Under the pieces are notes generated by a model. That model did not search any database. It had not been told where the DNA came from and was given only the letters and a program-made list of their open reading frames with translations. Position numbers and translations under genes: made by a program. Positions 38,197 to 45,976 of a stretch of 64,000 nucleotides of DNA are shown here, piece after piece. Source of the stretch: Blastocatellia bacterium (lineage in GTDB: Bacteria; Acidobacteriota; Blastocatellia; HR10); assembly GCA_025055075.1 (NCBI GenBank), contig JANWYV010000014.1, forward strand, positions 1 to 64,000. Reading direction: 5' to 3'. Each line of letters begins with the position of its first letter. Within the stretch, counting starts at the first letter, position 1.

Positions 38197-38742
38197 GCAT
38201 TCGGACAGCGCGCGACGTCTTCTCGCCGAGAGGCTTCCCTCTCGACTCGCTGACCGTGCGCGCACCGAGATCGTCCATCCTCGCGATGTCTCCTTCGGCC
38301 CGTCCCGGATCCACCAGCGGCTCGCCATCAGCGCATACCGCCTCCCCCTTGGGGGCCCCTGCGACAGTCATCACCTCCCTCCGGTGCCCAACGCGCCGAT
38401 CCGTGTCAGGGCCAATAGTCGCTGTCAAACGAAGGGGTGCGATAATCCGCCTTCAAGCCGAGGATCATCGAAAGGCTCACGAGCCCAATTGCCATCGCAC
38501 GCTTCCACTCAGCGAGCGCGCTCGTGATCTCTGTCGTCAGCAGTAAAAAGGACCATGGCGCGATCAGCAACGGAGACAACGCCGCGCAGGAGGACGGCGG
38601 ATAGAGCGTTCGCCTCAATGCGATCCCGAGAAAGACGCAGCGTCCGGCAGGAACCATCATGAGCGAAATTCATATAGAATTTGACATCCCGAAGGAGCTT
38701 CCCAAAATAAGCTCTTGAAAAACGCGCAAGGAGATTTTCACC
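38197..38742. other. 546-base stretch without a convincing gene
   Basis: No frame here looks like protein and no tRNA is visible. The right end is AT-rich compared with the rest of the window. It carries two inverted repeats: AAATTC/GAATTT at 38666-38682 with a 5-base loop, and GAGCTT (38695-38700) with AAGCTC (38709-38714). A promoter overlaps the second. A minus-strand frame at 38406-38660 has one hydrophobic stretch but neither a ribosome site nor known motifs; I do not call it. Confidence 0.4.
38681..38709 (+). promoter_or_regulatory. Candidate promoter of the orphan secreted-protein operon
   Basis: TTGACA (38681-38686), a 17-base spacer and AAAATA (38704-38709), with an inverted repeat (GAGCTT/AAGCTC) spanning the -10 region that could be an operator. 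Confidence 0.4.
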
Positions 38743-39195
38743 GTGAAGAATGCGTTGAGATGGGTTGGGCTTTCCCTCCTTCTGGGAGTCATGCCTGCAT
38801 TCGAACCCGCCACCGCCCGAGCACAAAACTTGTGCTGCCGAGATCTGACGGAATGTACCGGAACCCCATGCTGCAATAGTCCGGGGACTACGATGGGATG
38901 CGCCATTTCCTGCCAAGGAGGGGGATTGATCATATGCCGCAGAAGTGGTGGCGGCGAGGAGTTTATTACGGGCCTGAGGAGCAACGAGAGTGCTGAGTCC
39001 CTCGCAGCGTGCGCTTTTGAGGATACGGTGGAGCGAATTGATATCAACGAGTCGTACCACGTTCTTCGTCAAGCTGCGCGGGCTTGGTCGAAGCAGGATC
39101 CTCGACGAGCGGAGCGATTGCTCACGCTGGCTCAGCGGCTCATGGCCGCCGCTCCGAGATTAGAAATAACGCAGATGACGCATCCTCCGAAATGA
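38743..39195 (+). CDS. Secreted Cys-rich protein of unknown family
   Basis: I do not recognise it. 150 residues. A clear signal peptide (1-27, ending ATARA) is followed by a compact segment with eight Cys (31, 32, 38, 43, 44, 53, 57, 65) and then C90, which could form disulfides or bind metal. The C-terminal part (about 105-140, LRQAARAWSKQDPRRAERLL) is helical and resembles helix-turn-helix repeat units of the next two genes. AAGGAG nine bases before the GTG at 38743 fixes the start. The stop overlaps the ribosome site of the next gene. Base composition looks less GC-rich than its neighbours. Confidence 0.7.
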   Translation: MKNALRWVGLSLLLGVMPAFEPATARAQNLCCRDLTECTGTPCCNSPGTTMGCAISCQGGGLIICRRSGGGEEFITGLRSNESAESLAACAFEDTVERIDINESYHVLRQAARAWSKQDPRRAERLLTLAQRLMAAAPRLEITQMTHPPK

Positions 39196-39205
39196 GGTGG
39201 GCAAT

Positions 39206-39778
39206 ATGAAATGCATCGTCGCACTCGCGGTCATATTTGAGATCGCCCTCTTACAACCGACGTTTCAACTAAGAGGGTTCTCAGAAGCGCAGGATGTCCA
39301 GGATCAGCAAACGTGGGCGGTCATACTGCTTGAACAGGCCGAACGAACGCTTCGAGAGGAGCGGCACCCTCTTCGATTTGCCCATGGCGCTCTCGTGATC
39401 GTCGAACTGGTGAAACCGATCGAGCCGGAACGAGCGAATCGGTTGGTGCGCGCCGCCGCTCGGGCGCTCGCTGAGGTAGACTTCGAGACGCCCGAGGCGC
39501 GCATGATGAGGCTCAAACAGCGCGTAGCGATTCGCAACCCCTACGAAGTGGACTTCCTGTGGGAGAAGCTTTTGGAGCATGGTGCGGATTTGGATGTCGA
39601 ACTTTTGAAAGGGAGCCTCGAGCGACTGAAAGCCAGTGAACAATGGAAAGCTAATGTCCTGACCAACATCGCTCGCTCCCTCATCGCTCGATCATCCGGT
39701 TCTTCGGAGAACGAGCGAAAAAATCAGCGAGCTGAGCAAGCTGAGCATGAGATACGGGGTGACCCTCTCGCTGGTTAA
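39206..39778 (+). CDS. Secreted helical-repeat protein, N-terminal part (probably frameshifted)
   Basis: 190 residues as read. The signal peptide MKCIVALAVIFEIALL is followed by repeated helix pairs (EQAERTLREERHPLRFAHGALVIVE; EPERANRLVRAAARALAEV). Family unknown to me. GAGGTG precedes the ATG at 39206; an in-frame GTG lies at 39197. The last 20 residues after ENERK lose the helical pattern. At a run of six A (about 39718-39723), skipping one base joins this frame smoothly to the next (ERK-ISELSKLSMRYG). I therefore read it as the front half of one roughly 590-residue protein. Confidence 0.6.
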   Translation: MKCIVALAVIFEIALLQPTFQLRGFSEAQDVQDQQTWAVILLEQAERTLREERHPLRFAHGALVIVELVKPIEPERANRLVRAAARALAEVDFETPEARMMRLKQRVAIRNPYEVDFLWEKLLEHGADLDVELLKGSLERLKASEQWKANVLTNIARSLIARSSGSSENERKNQRAEQAEHEIRGDPLAG

Positions 39779-40940
39779 TCTCCTGTTCCATCTCAGACAG
39801 GAGAATCCGGACCTGGCGCATACCCTCTTTCGTTCCGCTCTGCAGCATGCCGCGGCCCGAGGGGATCTGGATGGCTTGTATTGGTTGGGCGCCTATGCGA
39901 TTCCCGGAGTGAGCCTACCCGATCGGTTTCCTCTTGTTGATCCCCCACCACCGGATCCCTACCTGGCACGTCTATATTTGGATGTCCTCGTCGAACAGCT
40001 CGCGCACGTCGCATTTTCGAGGCCTCGCATACCCGCCCACGTTTATTGGGCCCTCATGAACATTCGTCCGGAGGTGGAACGGTTCGCTCCCGAGTTGATA
40101 GGGCGGGTTGAAAGTTTGTTGACCTTCGTCACCAGCCGACTTCCGGCTTCTGCGATCGCTGATGTCGAACGCCGCGAGCAGCAACGTCGGACGGATCCAC
40201 GGGCGGAAGCTGAGGACCTGATCACCAAAGCCCAGACGGCTCGGGACGATTCGACGCATGACGCGATGATAGCCCATGCTGCCCACCTTCTCTCAGGGCG
40301 ACATGACTTCGAGAAGGCTCTCTCCACTGCTTCCAGGATCCGCGATCGGACGTCCCGTAAGGAGATGAGCGATCTCATACGCTTCGAGGCCGTCGCTCAC
40401 TTCCTCAAAGAGGGCGCCCTGAACGAAGCCGAAACGTACGCCTTAGCCGTAGAGAATGCAGAAAGAAGCGTGGTCGCCGCCGCTCAGGTTCTCGAGAAGG
40501 TGAAGGACGCTGAGCGTCGAACCCTGCTCCTTGTGCGCATGCAGAACCGGTTCGAACAAATACTCGCTGAAGAGGGGAAGGCGCGCGCTGCACTCTATTT
40601 GGCCGCCGCTTTGCTGCCGAATGATCCGACTCAAGGAGAGGTGCTGTTGATGCGGGCCGTGGAGCTTTTCAATAAGGCCCGTCTCGACCTGAATGGAGCG
40701 ACGGAAGCTGGAATCACGATCGAGATCGGACAGTTCGCCGCCGTACGCGTTATTGGATCGTTCGACCTCGCGCCCATCGTTGTTCAAATCTTCCGGCAAC
40801 TTGCCCGGCGAGAGCAAGAGCTTCCGCGCCTGATCGCCCTGGCCTCGAGTTGGACGAGCCCGGAGATTCGCGCCATCGCCCAAGCCGCTCTAGCGGTCGA
40901 AGTGCTCCAACGCGTGAAGCGAGATCGCGAAGAACACTAA
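39747..40940 (+). CDS. Helical-repeat protein, C-terminal part (probably frameshifted)
   Basis: 397 residues from the first ATG, almost all alpha-helical with Ala/Arg/Glu-rich repeats. It includes LRQENPDLAHTLFRSALQHAAARGD, HLLSGRHDFEKALSTASRIRD and KEGALNEAETYALAVENAE. No catalytic motif is visible. It lacks its own signal peptide and a ribosome site before the ATG at 39747, and overlaps the previous frame by 32 bases. This fits a continuation of the upstream gene better than a separate gene. A TPR-like protein-interaction role outside the cytoplasm is my inference. Confidence 0.6.
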   Translation: MRYGVTLSLVNLLFHLRQENPDLAHTLFRSALQHAAARGDLDGLYWLGAYAIPGVSLPDRFPLVDPPPPDPYLARLYLDVLVEQLAHVAFSRPRIPAHVYWALMNIRPEVERFAPELIGRVESLLTFVTSRLPASAIADVERREQQRRTDPRAEAEDLITKAQTARDDSTHDAMIAHAAHLLSGRHDFEKALSTASRIRDRTSRKEMSDLIRFEAVAHFLKEGALNEAETYALAVENAERSVVAAAQVLEKVKDAERRTLLLVRMQNRFEQILAEEGKARAALYLAAALLPNDPTQGEVLLMRAVELFNKARLDLNGATEAGITIEIGQFAAVRVIGSFDLAPIVVQIFRQLARREQELPRLIALASSWTSPEIRAIAQAALAVEVLQRVKRDREEH

Positions 40941-41497
40941 GGACCGTTCCAAGGCGCGACGTCTTTTGGCATCCTGAAGCCGACCTCTGAGCTCCGGGCG
41001 GAAACCGCCGCGAGTTCCACGTGCTGAGATCACGTGCGAGCCCTCGTGCTCTTTCACCCCTCGCGCGATCGCGAAGCGATTCCTCCTGGCGCAAGAGCCA
41101 GGCGCGCACGACTTGGACGGTTCATGAGATTCACGCTGGCCCGAACGCCTCCGAGACGTCATCAGCGGAAGCGATCCTCAGCAAACAGACGCTCTCGCTC
41201 GGCGGAACGGCGCGTGCGACACTCTGCGCGCCTTCGTGCGGCATCGCCGTCCCAGGGTCGGCTCTCCCTTGGCGACGTCAAATCTTTCCCAGATCGAGCT
41301 AGAGGTCGGGCTCGTTCGATGACCAGTGGCGCTCCGCACATCGAGCTGTCACCGCTCATCACCCCCCACATCGGAATAGGACGGCTCAAGATGAGGAGAG
41401 CGGTCGTCTTCGTTCGCGCTGTGTCCTGCGCTTTTCGCTGAGAGAGCATCCTCATTTTGAGAAACGGCACGGCGCCGACGAACGTTCGTCTGCTCGT
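40941..41497. other. 557-base stretch without a gene
   Basis: Lies between two convergent genes. No frame looks like protein and no tRNA is seen. Short GC-rich hairpins are present: GGCGG-AAA-CCGCC at about 41000, and CTGGC-GCAAGA-GCCAG at about 41086-41101. Either could be a transcription end for the upstream operon, although no U-run follows. A decayed gene or a small RNA cannot be excluded. Confidence 0.4.
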
Positions 41498-42856
41498 TCA
41501 GCGAACCCTGCGCGCCACCTGATCTTGTCCGCCCTGGTGGAGGATGAGGTGGGTGACCTCTCCCTTCTCGTCCTTCACGAAGGTGATTTGCGCGTCTACG
41601 ATCCGGAGGAAAAATTTCGTCTCCGATTCGGGAAACATCCTGATCGGTGGCTGTCCCCCTACCTGCAGCATCAACCGATCGTCCTCTCTCGTGACGGTGA
41701 GGACGAGATTAGGAGCGAGTTCGTATCGTCCGACATATGCGTCGTAGATCCTCGGGTCGAGCGCGATGGCCACGCGCTCTCTGGGAAGCTCGTAAGGTTC
41801 GCCGAAGACGATGGCAGCGAGATCGCGCGCGATCCGACCCGATGGCGCGCTCTCGAGATTGCTGAGCACGACGACCACCACCCTCTCGTCCGGGTATCGC
41901 GCGATGAATGTGCTGAAGCCGTTGATGCGCCCTCCGTGCCCGATCATCTTGCGATTCAAATGCGTGGTGACCACCCAGCCGTAGGCGTAGTTGTTCTTGA
42001 ACGGGGTGAACATCTTCTCCAATGATGCCTTCGAGACGAGCCGCTCCGTGTGCAGGGCCTGATCCCAGAGATAGAGATCTTCCACCGTCGAATACAGCCC
42101 GCCGGCCGCGTGGGGGATCGTCATATCAATATACGGGGCGTTGGCGAGCGCATCGTCTTGCCAGGTGTAACCTGCCGCGCGGTGTCTCATGATCCGGCTG
42201 TTGCTGTCAACGCCTGTGTTCACCATCCCCAGTGGCTCGAAGATATTCTTGCGCAGGAACGCCTCATACGGCTCGCCCGCTACTTTCTCGATGATATAGC
42301 CGAGCACGATGTAGCCCGAATTGCTGTAGCTCGCGCGCTCTCCTGGTCGGAAATCGAGCGGTTTGTCTCGGAACCGATCGAGCGTGCTCGCTGGAGGTGC
42401 GGGCTCTCCCAAACATTGCGTCTTCACATACTCGGGGAAGTTGGTGAAATTCGGGATTCCCGACGTGTGCGTGAGCAGATGATGGATCGTGATCTCCCGC
42501 CATGCTTCGGGACAGTTTGGCACATATCGGCACACGGGATCATGCACGCTCAATCGGCCGCGTTCTTCGAGCATCAGGATCGCCATCGCCGTGAATTGCT
42601 TGGTGATGGAGCCCAGACGAAATTTCGTCTGCGGCGTGTTGGGCACCTCGTGTTCGAGATTCGCCCAGCCGTATCCTTTGCTCACGATCACCTTTCCCTC
42701 GCGGGCCACCAGGATCGCCCCGCTGAAGCGATTCGCGCGGACGTGAGCATTCATGTACGCTTCGATCTTCGAGACGATGTCCTGAGCGACGCCGCGCGCG
42801 TTGGTCAAAAGGATGAGCGCTACGAGCGCTCCCGCTCTGAGGTCGAGTCTTCTCAT
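41498..42856 (-). CDS. Class C beta-lactamase-like serine hydrolase
   Basis: 452 residues with an N-terminal signal segment (about 1-24) and a serine beta-lactamase/D-Ala-D-Ala peptidase fold. The SxxK is S83-I-T-K86, the YxN is Y177-S-N179 and the KTG-equivalent is H307-G-G309. These match the beta-lactamase-related esterase/peptidase group rather than true AmpC. The C-terminal 100 residues form a DUF3471-like beta domain (LAPNLVLTVTREDDRLMLQVGGQPPI-type). Probably periplasmic; the substrate (peptide, ester or cell-wall fragment) is unknown. Divergent from the ccm operon. Confidence 0.88.
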   Translation of the reverse strand: MRRLDLRAGALVALILLTNARGVAQDIVSKIEAYMNAHVRANRFSGAILVAREGKVIVSKGYGWANLEHEVPNTPQTKFRLGSITKQFTAMAILMLEERGRLSVHDPVCRYVPNCPEAWREITIHHLLTHTSGIPNFTNFPEYVKTQCLGEPAPPASTLDRFRDKPLDFRPGERASYSNSGYIVLGYIIEKVAGEPYEAFLRKNIFEPLGMVNTGVDSNSRIMRHRAAGYTWQDDALANAPYIDMTIPHAAGGLYSTVEDLYLWDQALHTERLVSKASLEKMFTPFKNNYAYGWVVTTHLNRKMIGHGGRINGFSTFIARYPDERVVVVVLSNLESAPSGRIARDLAAIVFGEPYELPRERVAIALDPRIYDAYVGRYELAPNLVLTVTREDDRLMLQVGGQPPIRMFPESETKFFLRIVDAQITFVKDEKGEVTHLILHQGGQDQVARRVR

Positions 42857-43061
42857 CGCGAGCTCTCCCTGACGTCGGATTTCGGCGAGCGTGCTGGCTA
42901 GTATCGCCGAGGGCCCTCCGCGCCGTCAATTGGCAGAGTCACGAAACGCGATGCCACGTGCGTTCGCCGCGAGCGGGAGCGACCGAGGTCTGGAGGTTGC
43001 GGATGGCTCGCTGCGCGGGGGAGTCTCGGCTCGACGAGCCAAAGAGTGCTCTTCGGCCTGC

Positions 43062-43091
43062 TTGACGCTCTCGGCGAGCGGCAGGTACCAT
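43062..43091 (+). promoter_or_regulatory. Candidate promoter of the ccm operon
   Basis: TTGACG (43062-43067), an 18-base spacer and TACCAT (43086-43091), about 33 bases before the ccmF ATG. Same spacing and -10 variant as the polysaccharide promoter. Confidence 0.45.
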
Positions 43092-43123
43092 TTACCTTCA
43101 GCTTCTCGAGGAGACGGACGCAA

Positions 43124-45157
43124 ATGATGGACTCGTTAGGCTCCTTCGCCATTTTGCTCGCTCTGACGGCCTGCGCGTACGCGTTCCTCGTGGGAATCGT
43201 CGCTCACCTGAAGGGACATCGCGTCCTCGGAGCGATGGCGCGACGGGCGGGCATCACAGTCTTCCCCACCTTGAGCGTCGCGATCGCTTGTTTGTGGGGA
43301 CTCTTCCTCACTGATGAGTTCTCGATCGCGTATGTGGCGAATCACAGCAATCGCGATCTCCCCCTCTTGTACAAATTCGCGGCGCTCTGGTCGGGGCAAG
43401 AGGGATCGCTGCTCTTCTGGAGTTGGATCCTCTCCGGCTATATGTTCCTCGTGCTCCTGAAGCATCGAGAGGAGGGAGAATTGCGGCCGCTCGCTGGCGT
43501 GATCCTGGCCGGGATTCAGCTCTTCTTTCTCCTCCTGAACGCCTTCGTCGTGAGTCCGTTCCGCGTCTTGGCGGAGGTGGCTCCCGATGGGGCGACGCGT
43601 CCGTTCGTGCCGATGGATGGGCGCGGATTGAATCCGTTGCTGCAGTATCCGGAGATGGTCCTGCATCCTCCGACGCTCTATCTCGGATATGTTGGCTTCT
43701 CCGTCCCCTTCGCCTTCGCATTGGCGGCGTTGATCACGCGATCGCCGGGGGAGCGATGGATTCACGTCACGCGCCGATGGACGATGATCGCCTGGGGGTT
43801 TTTGACCTTGGGCATCTTGATGGGGGCGCATTGGGCCTATGCCGTCCTCGGATGGGGAGGGTATTGGGCATGGGATCCGGTCGAGAACGCTTCGTTCATG
43901 CCGTGGCTGACGGGAACGGCCTTCCTCCACTCCGTGATGATGCAGGAGCGTCGGGGCATGTTGAAGGTCTGGAACGTCTGGCTCGTCTTCATCACCTTCT
44001 TGCTCTGCATCTTCGGTACGTTCCTGACGCGCTCGGGAGTGGTGAGTTCGGTGCATGCGTTCGCGCAATCGCCGATCGGGCATTGGTTCATCGGATTCCT
44101 GCTGATTGTGCTCGCTGTGTGCTTGTTCTTCTTCGCTCGTCGTCGCGACTACTTGCAGAGCGAGCATCGGTTGGAAGCGGTGCTCTCGCGCGAGTCATCC
44201 TTCCTCTTCAACAATCTGGTGCTGTTGGCCGCGTGTTTCGCTGTGCTGTGGGGGACGCTCTTTCCGGTGATCTCGGAGGCGGTGACGGGGAATAAGGTGA
44301 GCGTCGGACCGCCGTTCTTCAATCGGGTGAACATCCCGATCTTCCTGTTCCTGCTCTTGCTGACGGGAGTGGGGCCACTTTTGGCTTGGCGACGGACGTC
44401 GTGGGAGAGTCTGAAGCGGAACTTCACGTATCCGACGCTCATTGGGGTGGCGACCGGCGTGATCCTCTTCGCTCTTGGCGTGAGGAACCTCTATGCCCTG
44501 ATGGCCTTTGGGCTCTCGGCGTTTGTGACGGTCACGATCGTGAGCGAATTCTACCGAGGGGCACGGGTCATCCGTTCGCAGACGGGGCGGACGTGGGGGC
44601 AAGCGCTCTTGGAGCTGACGCTTCGGAACACGCGGCGGTATGGAGGGTACGTCGTGCATTTCGGGATCGTCGTGATGGCCATTGGGATCGCCGGATCGGC
44701 CTTCGATAAGGAACGGGAGATGGAGATGACGGTGGGCTCGACGCTGACGCTGGGCCAGTATGCCGTGACGTTGAAGGATCGGGCGCAGGGGGAGACGCCG
44801 AATTACATCTACGAGCGCCTCACGCTCGAAGTGCGTCGGGGGGATAAACTGCTCACGACGCTTGAGCCGGAGCGACGGCTCTACAAAGCGAGTGAGCAGC
44901 CGTTGACGAAGGTGACGATTCATTCGGGATGGCGCGAGGATCTCTATATCTATTTCGCGGGGGTGAATTCGGAGACGGGAGCGCCGATCGTTCACGCGTA
45001 TGTGAATCCGCTGGTGCGATGGCTCTGGATCGGTGGAGGGATCGTCATGCTGGGAACGTTGCTGGCGCTGCATCCCGGGCGTCGGCCGGTGAAAGTGGCC
45101 GTCTCCGAGCGCGCTCCGGCTCGGGAGAGGGAGGTGGCGTATGCGAAGGGGGATTGA
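43124..45157 (+). CDS. ccmF: Cytochrome c maturation haem lyase CcmF
   Basis: About 677 residues with some 15 membrane segments. It receives haem from CcmE and attaches it to apocytochrome c at the periplasmic face. The haem-handling WWD motif WGGYWAWDPVENASFMPWL and the following LTGTAFLHSVMM are clear; a second conserved stretch is SGVVSSVHAFAQSPIG. A soluble C-terminal domain precedes the last helix. GAGGAGA nine bases upstream fixes the ATG at 43124. First gene of a tightly packed ccm operon; ccmH begins 17 bases before its end. Confidence 0.95.
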   Translation: MMDSLGSFAILLALTACAYAFLVGIVAHLKGHRVLGAMARRAGITVFPTLSVAIACLWGLFLTDEFSIAYVANHSNRDLPLLYKFAALWSGQEGSLLFWSWILSGYMFLVLLKHREEGELRPLAGVILAGIQLFFLLLNAFVVSPFRVLAEVAPDGATRPFVPMDGRGLNPLLQYPEMVLHPPTLYLGYVGFSVPFAFALAALITRSPGERWIHVTRRWTMIAWGFLTLGILMGAHWAYAVLGWGGYWAWDPVENASFMPWLTGTAFLHSVMMQERRGMLKVWNVWLVFITFLLCIFGTFLTRSGVVSSVHAFAQSPIGHWFIGFLLIVLAVCLFFFARRRDYLQSEHRLEAVLSRESSFLFNNLVLLAACFAVLWGTLFPVISEAVTGNKVSVGPPFFNRVNIPIFLFLLLLTGVGPLLAWRRTSWESLKRNFTYPTLIGVATGVILFALGVRNLYALMAFGLSAFVTVTIVSEFYRGARVIRSQTGRTWGQALLELTLRNTRRYGGYVVHFGIVVMAIGIAGSAFDKEREMEMTVGSTLTLGQYAVTLKDRAQGETPNYIYERLTLEVRRGDKLLTTLEPERRLYKASEQPLTKVTIHSGWREDLYIYFAGVNSETGAPIVHAYVNPLVRWLWIGGGIVMLGTLLALHPGRRPVKVAVSERAPAREREVAYAKGD

Positions 45158-45653
45158 GGGTCGAAGCGGACGGTGGATCGGGCTCTTCTTTCTCGGCGCG
45201 CTCCTCATCGTTCCGTACCTGGTGCATGCGCAATCTTCGGAAGCTCTCGAAGAGCGGGTCAAGCGGATCGGAAAGAAGCTCCTTTGCCTCTGCGGATGCA
45301 ATCAGATCTTGGTCGAATGCAATCATGTGAACTGCCCGTTCTCCGGGCCAGCCATCGAGATGTTGCGGCAGGCGGTGCGGCGATACGAGAGCGATGATCT
45401 GGCCATTCAGGCGATGATCCAGCAGTATGGGACGGCCGTGCTGGCGGCCCCTCCGGCGCAGGGGTTCAATCTGGCGGCGTGGATCACGCCGTTTGCGGCG
45501 GCGACAGGGGGACTCGTGCTCATCGCTTTGGTACTTCGACGGTGGTCTCGGCGACACGCGGCGCCGACGGAGAGCCCGACGCTTCCCGACGATCCCGCTT
45601 GGCGCGAGCGCGTGCGTCAAGAAATTGAGAAGGAATTGGGAGGGCTCTCGTGA
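45141..45653 (+). CDS. ccmH: Apocytochrome c reductant CcmH (CxCxC variant)
   Basis: 170 residues. A signal segment (about 14-30) is followed by a three-helix CcmH domain and a membrane anchor (about 110-132). Canonical CcmH has LRCxxC; here the site reads LLCLCGCNQ with C49, C51 and C53, followed by C60 and C65 (ECNHVNC). CcmH keeps the haem-binding thiols of apocytochrome reduced and works with CcmF. GGAGG six bases upstream supports the ATG at 45141, inside the end of ccmF. Confidence 0.9.
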   Translation: MRRGIEGRSGRWIGLFFLGALLIVPYLVHAQSSEALEERVKRIGKKLLCLCGCNQILVECNHVNCPFSGPAIEMLRQAVRRYESDDLAIQAMIQQYGTAVLAAPPAQGFNLAAWITPFAAATGGLVLIALVLRRWSRRHAAPTESPTLPDDPAWRERVRQEIEKELGGLS

Positions 45654-45949
45654 CCGTCCTCGTCGTAATCTTGTGCAGCATTCTGGCGCTGGTGACGCTC
45701 CTCTACATCTTCTTCGAGGAAGCGCCCGAGGTCGAGCGCCGCAGGGATCGCTGGGCCGTCCTGATGGAGAAGAAGGAACAGTTGCTCGATAATCTGCGGG
45801 ACTTGCGCTTCGAATATCGCGCGGGGAAGCTCTCGGAGGCTGATTACGAGCGAGCGCGGGCGACCTTGGAAGCCGAGATCGCTGCCGTGCTCGCGGAATT
45901 GGAGAAGCTCTCATCGGAAGATGCGGCCCGCGTCGCGCCGCAACGTTGA
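45650..45949 (+). CDS. Small CcmI-like membrane protein
   Basis: 99 residues. One N-terminal membrane helix (3-22) is followed by a charged coiled-coil containing EYRAGKLSEADYERARATLEAEI, the motif seen at the start of CcmI cytoplasmic loops. CcmI-family proteins hold apocytochrome c for CcmF/H. The TPR part of full CcmI is missing. The GTG at 45650 overlaps the ccmH stop, so coupling is strong. I infer a minimal CcmI-like role; a generic coiled-coil partner is also possible. Confidence 0.7.
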   Translation: MTVLVVILCSILALVTLLYIFFEEAPEVERRRDRWAVLMEKKEQLLDNLRDLRFEYRAGKLSEADYERARATLEAEIAAVLAELEKLSSEDAARVAPQR

Positions 45950-45976
45950 AGCGCGAGCACACATTAAGGAGGGAAC

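Noticed and set aside
38406-38660. 84-codon minus-strand frame with a hydrophobic stretch
   Set aside because: No ribosome site, no motif and odd composition; not reported as a gene.
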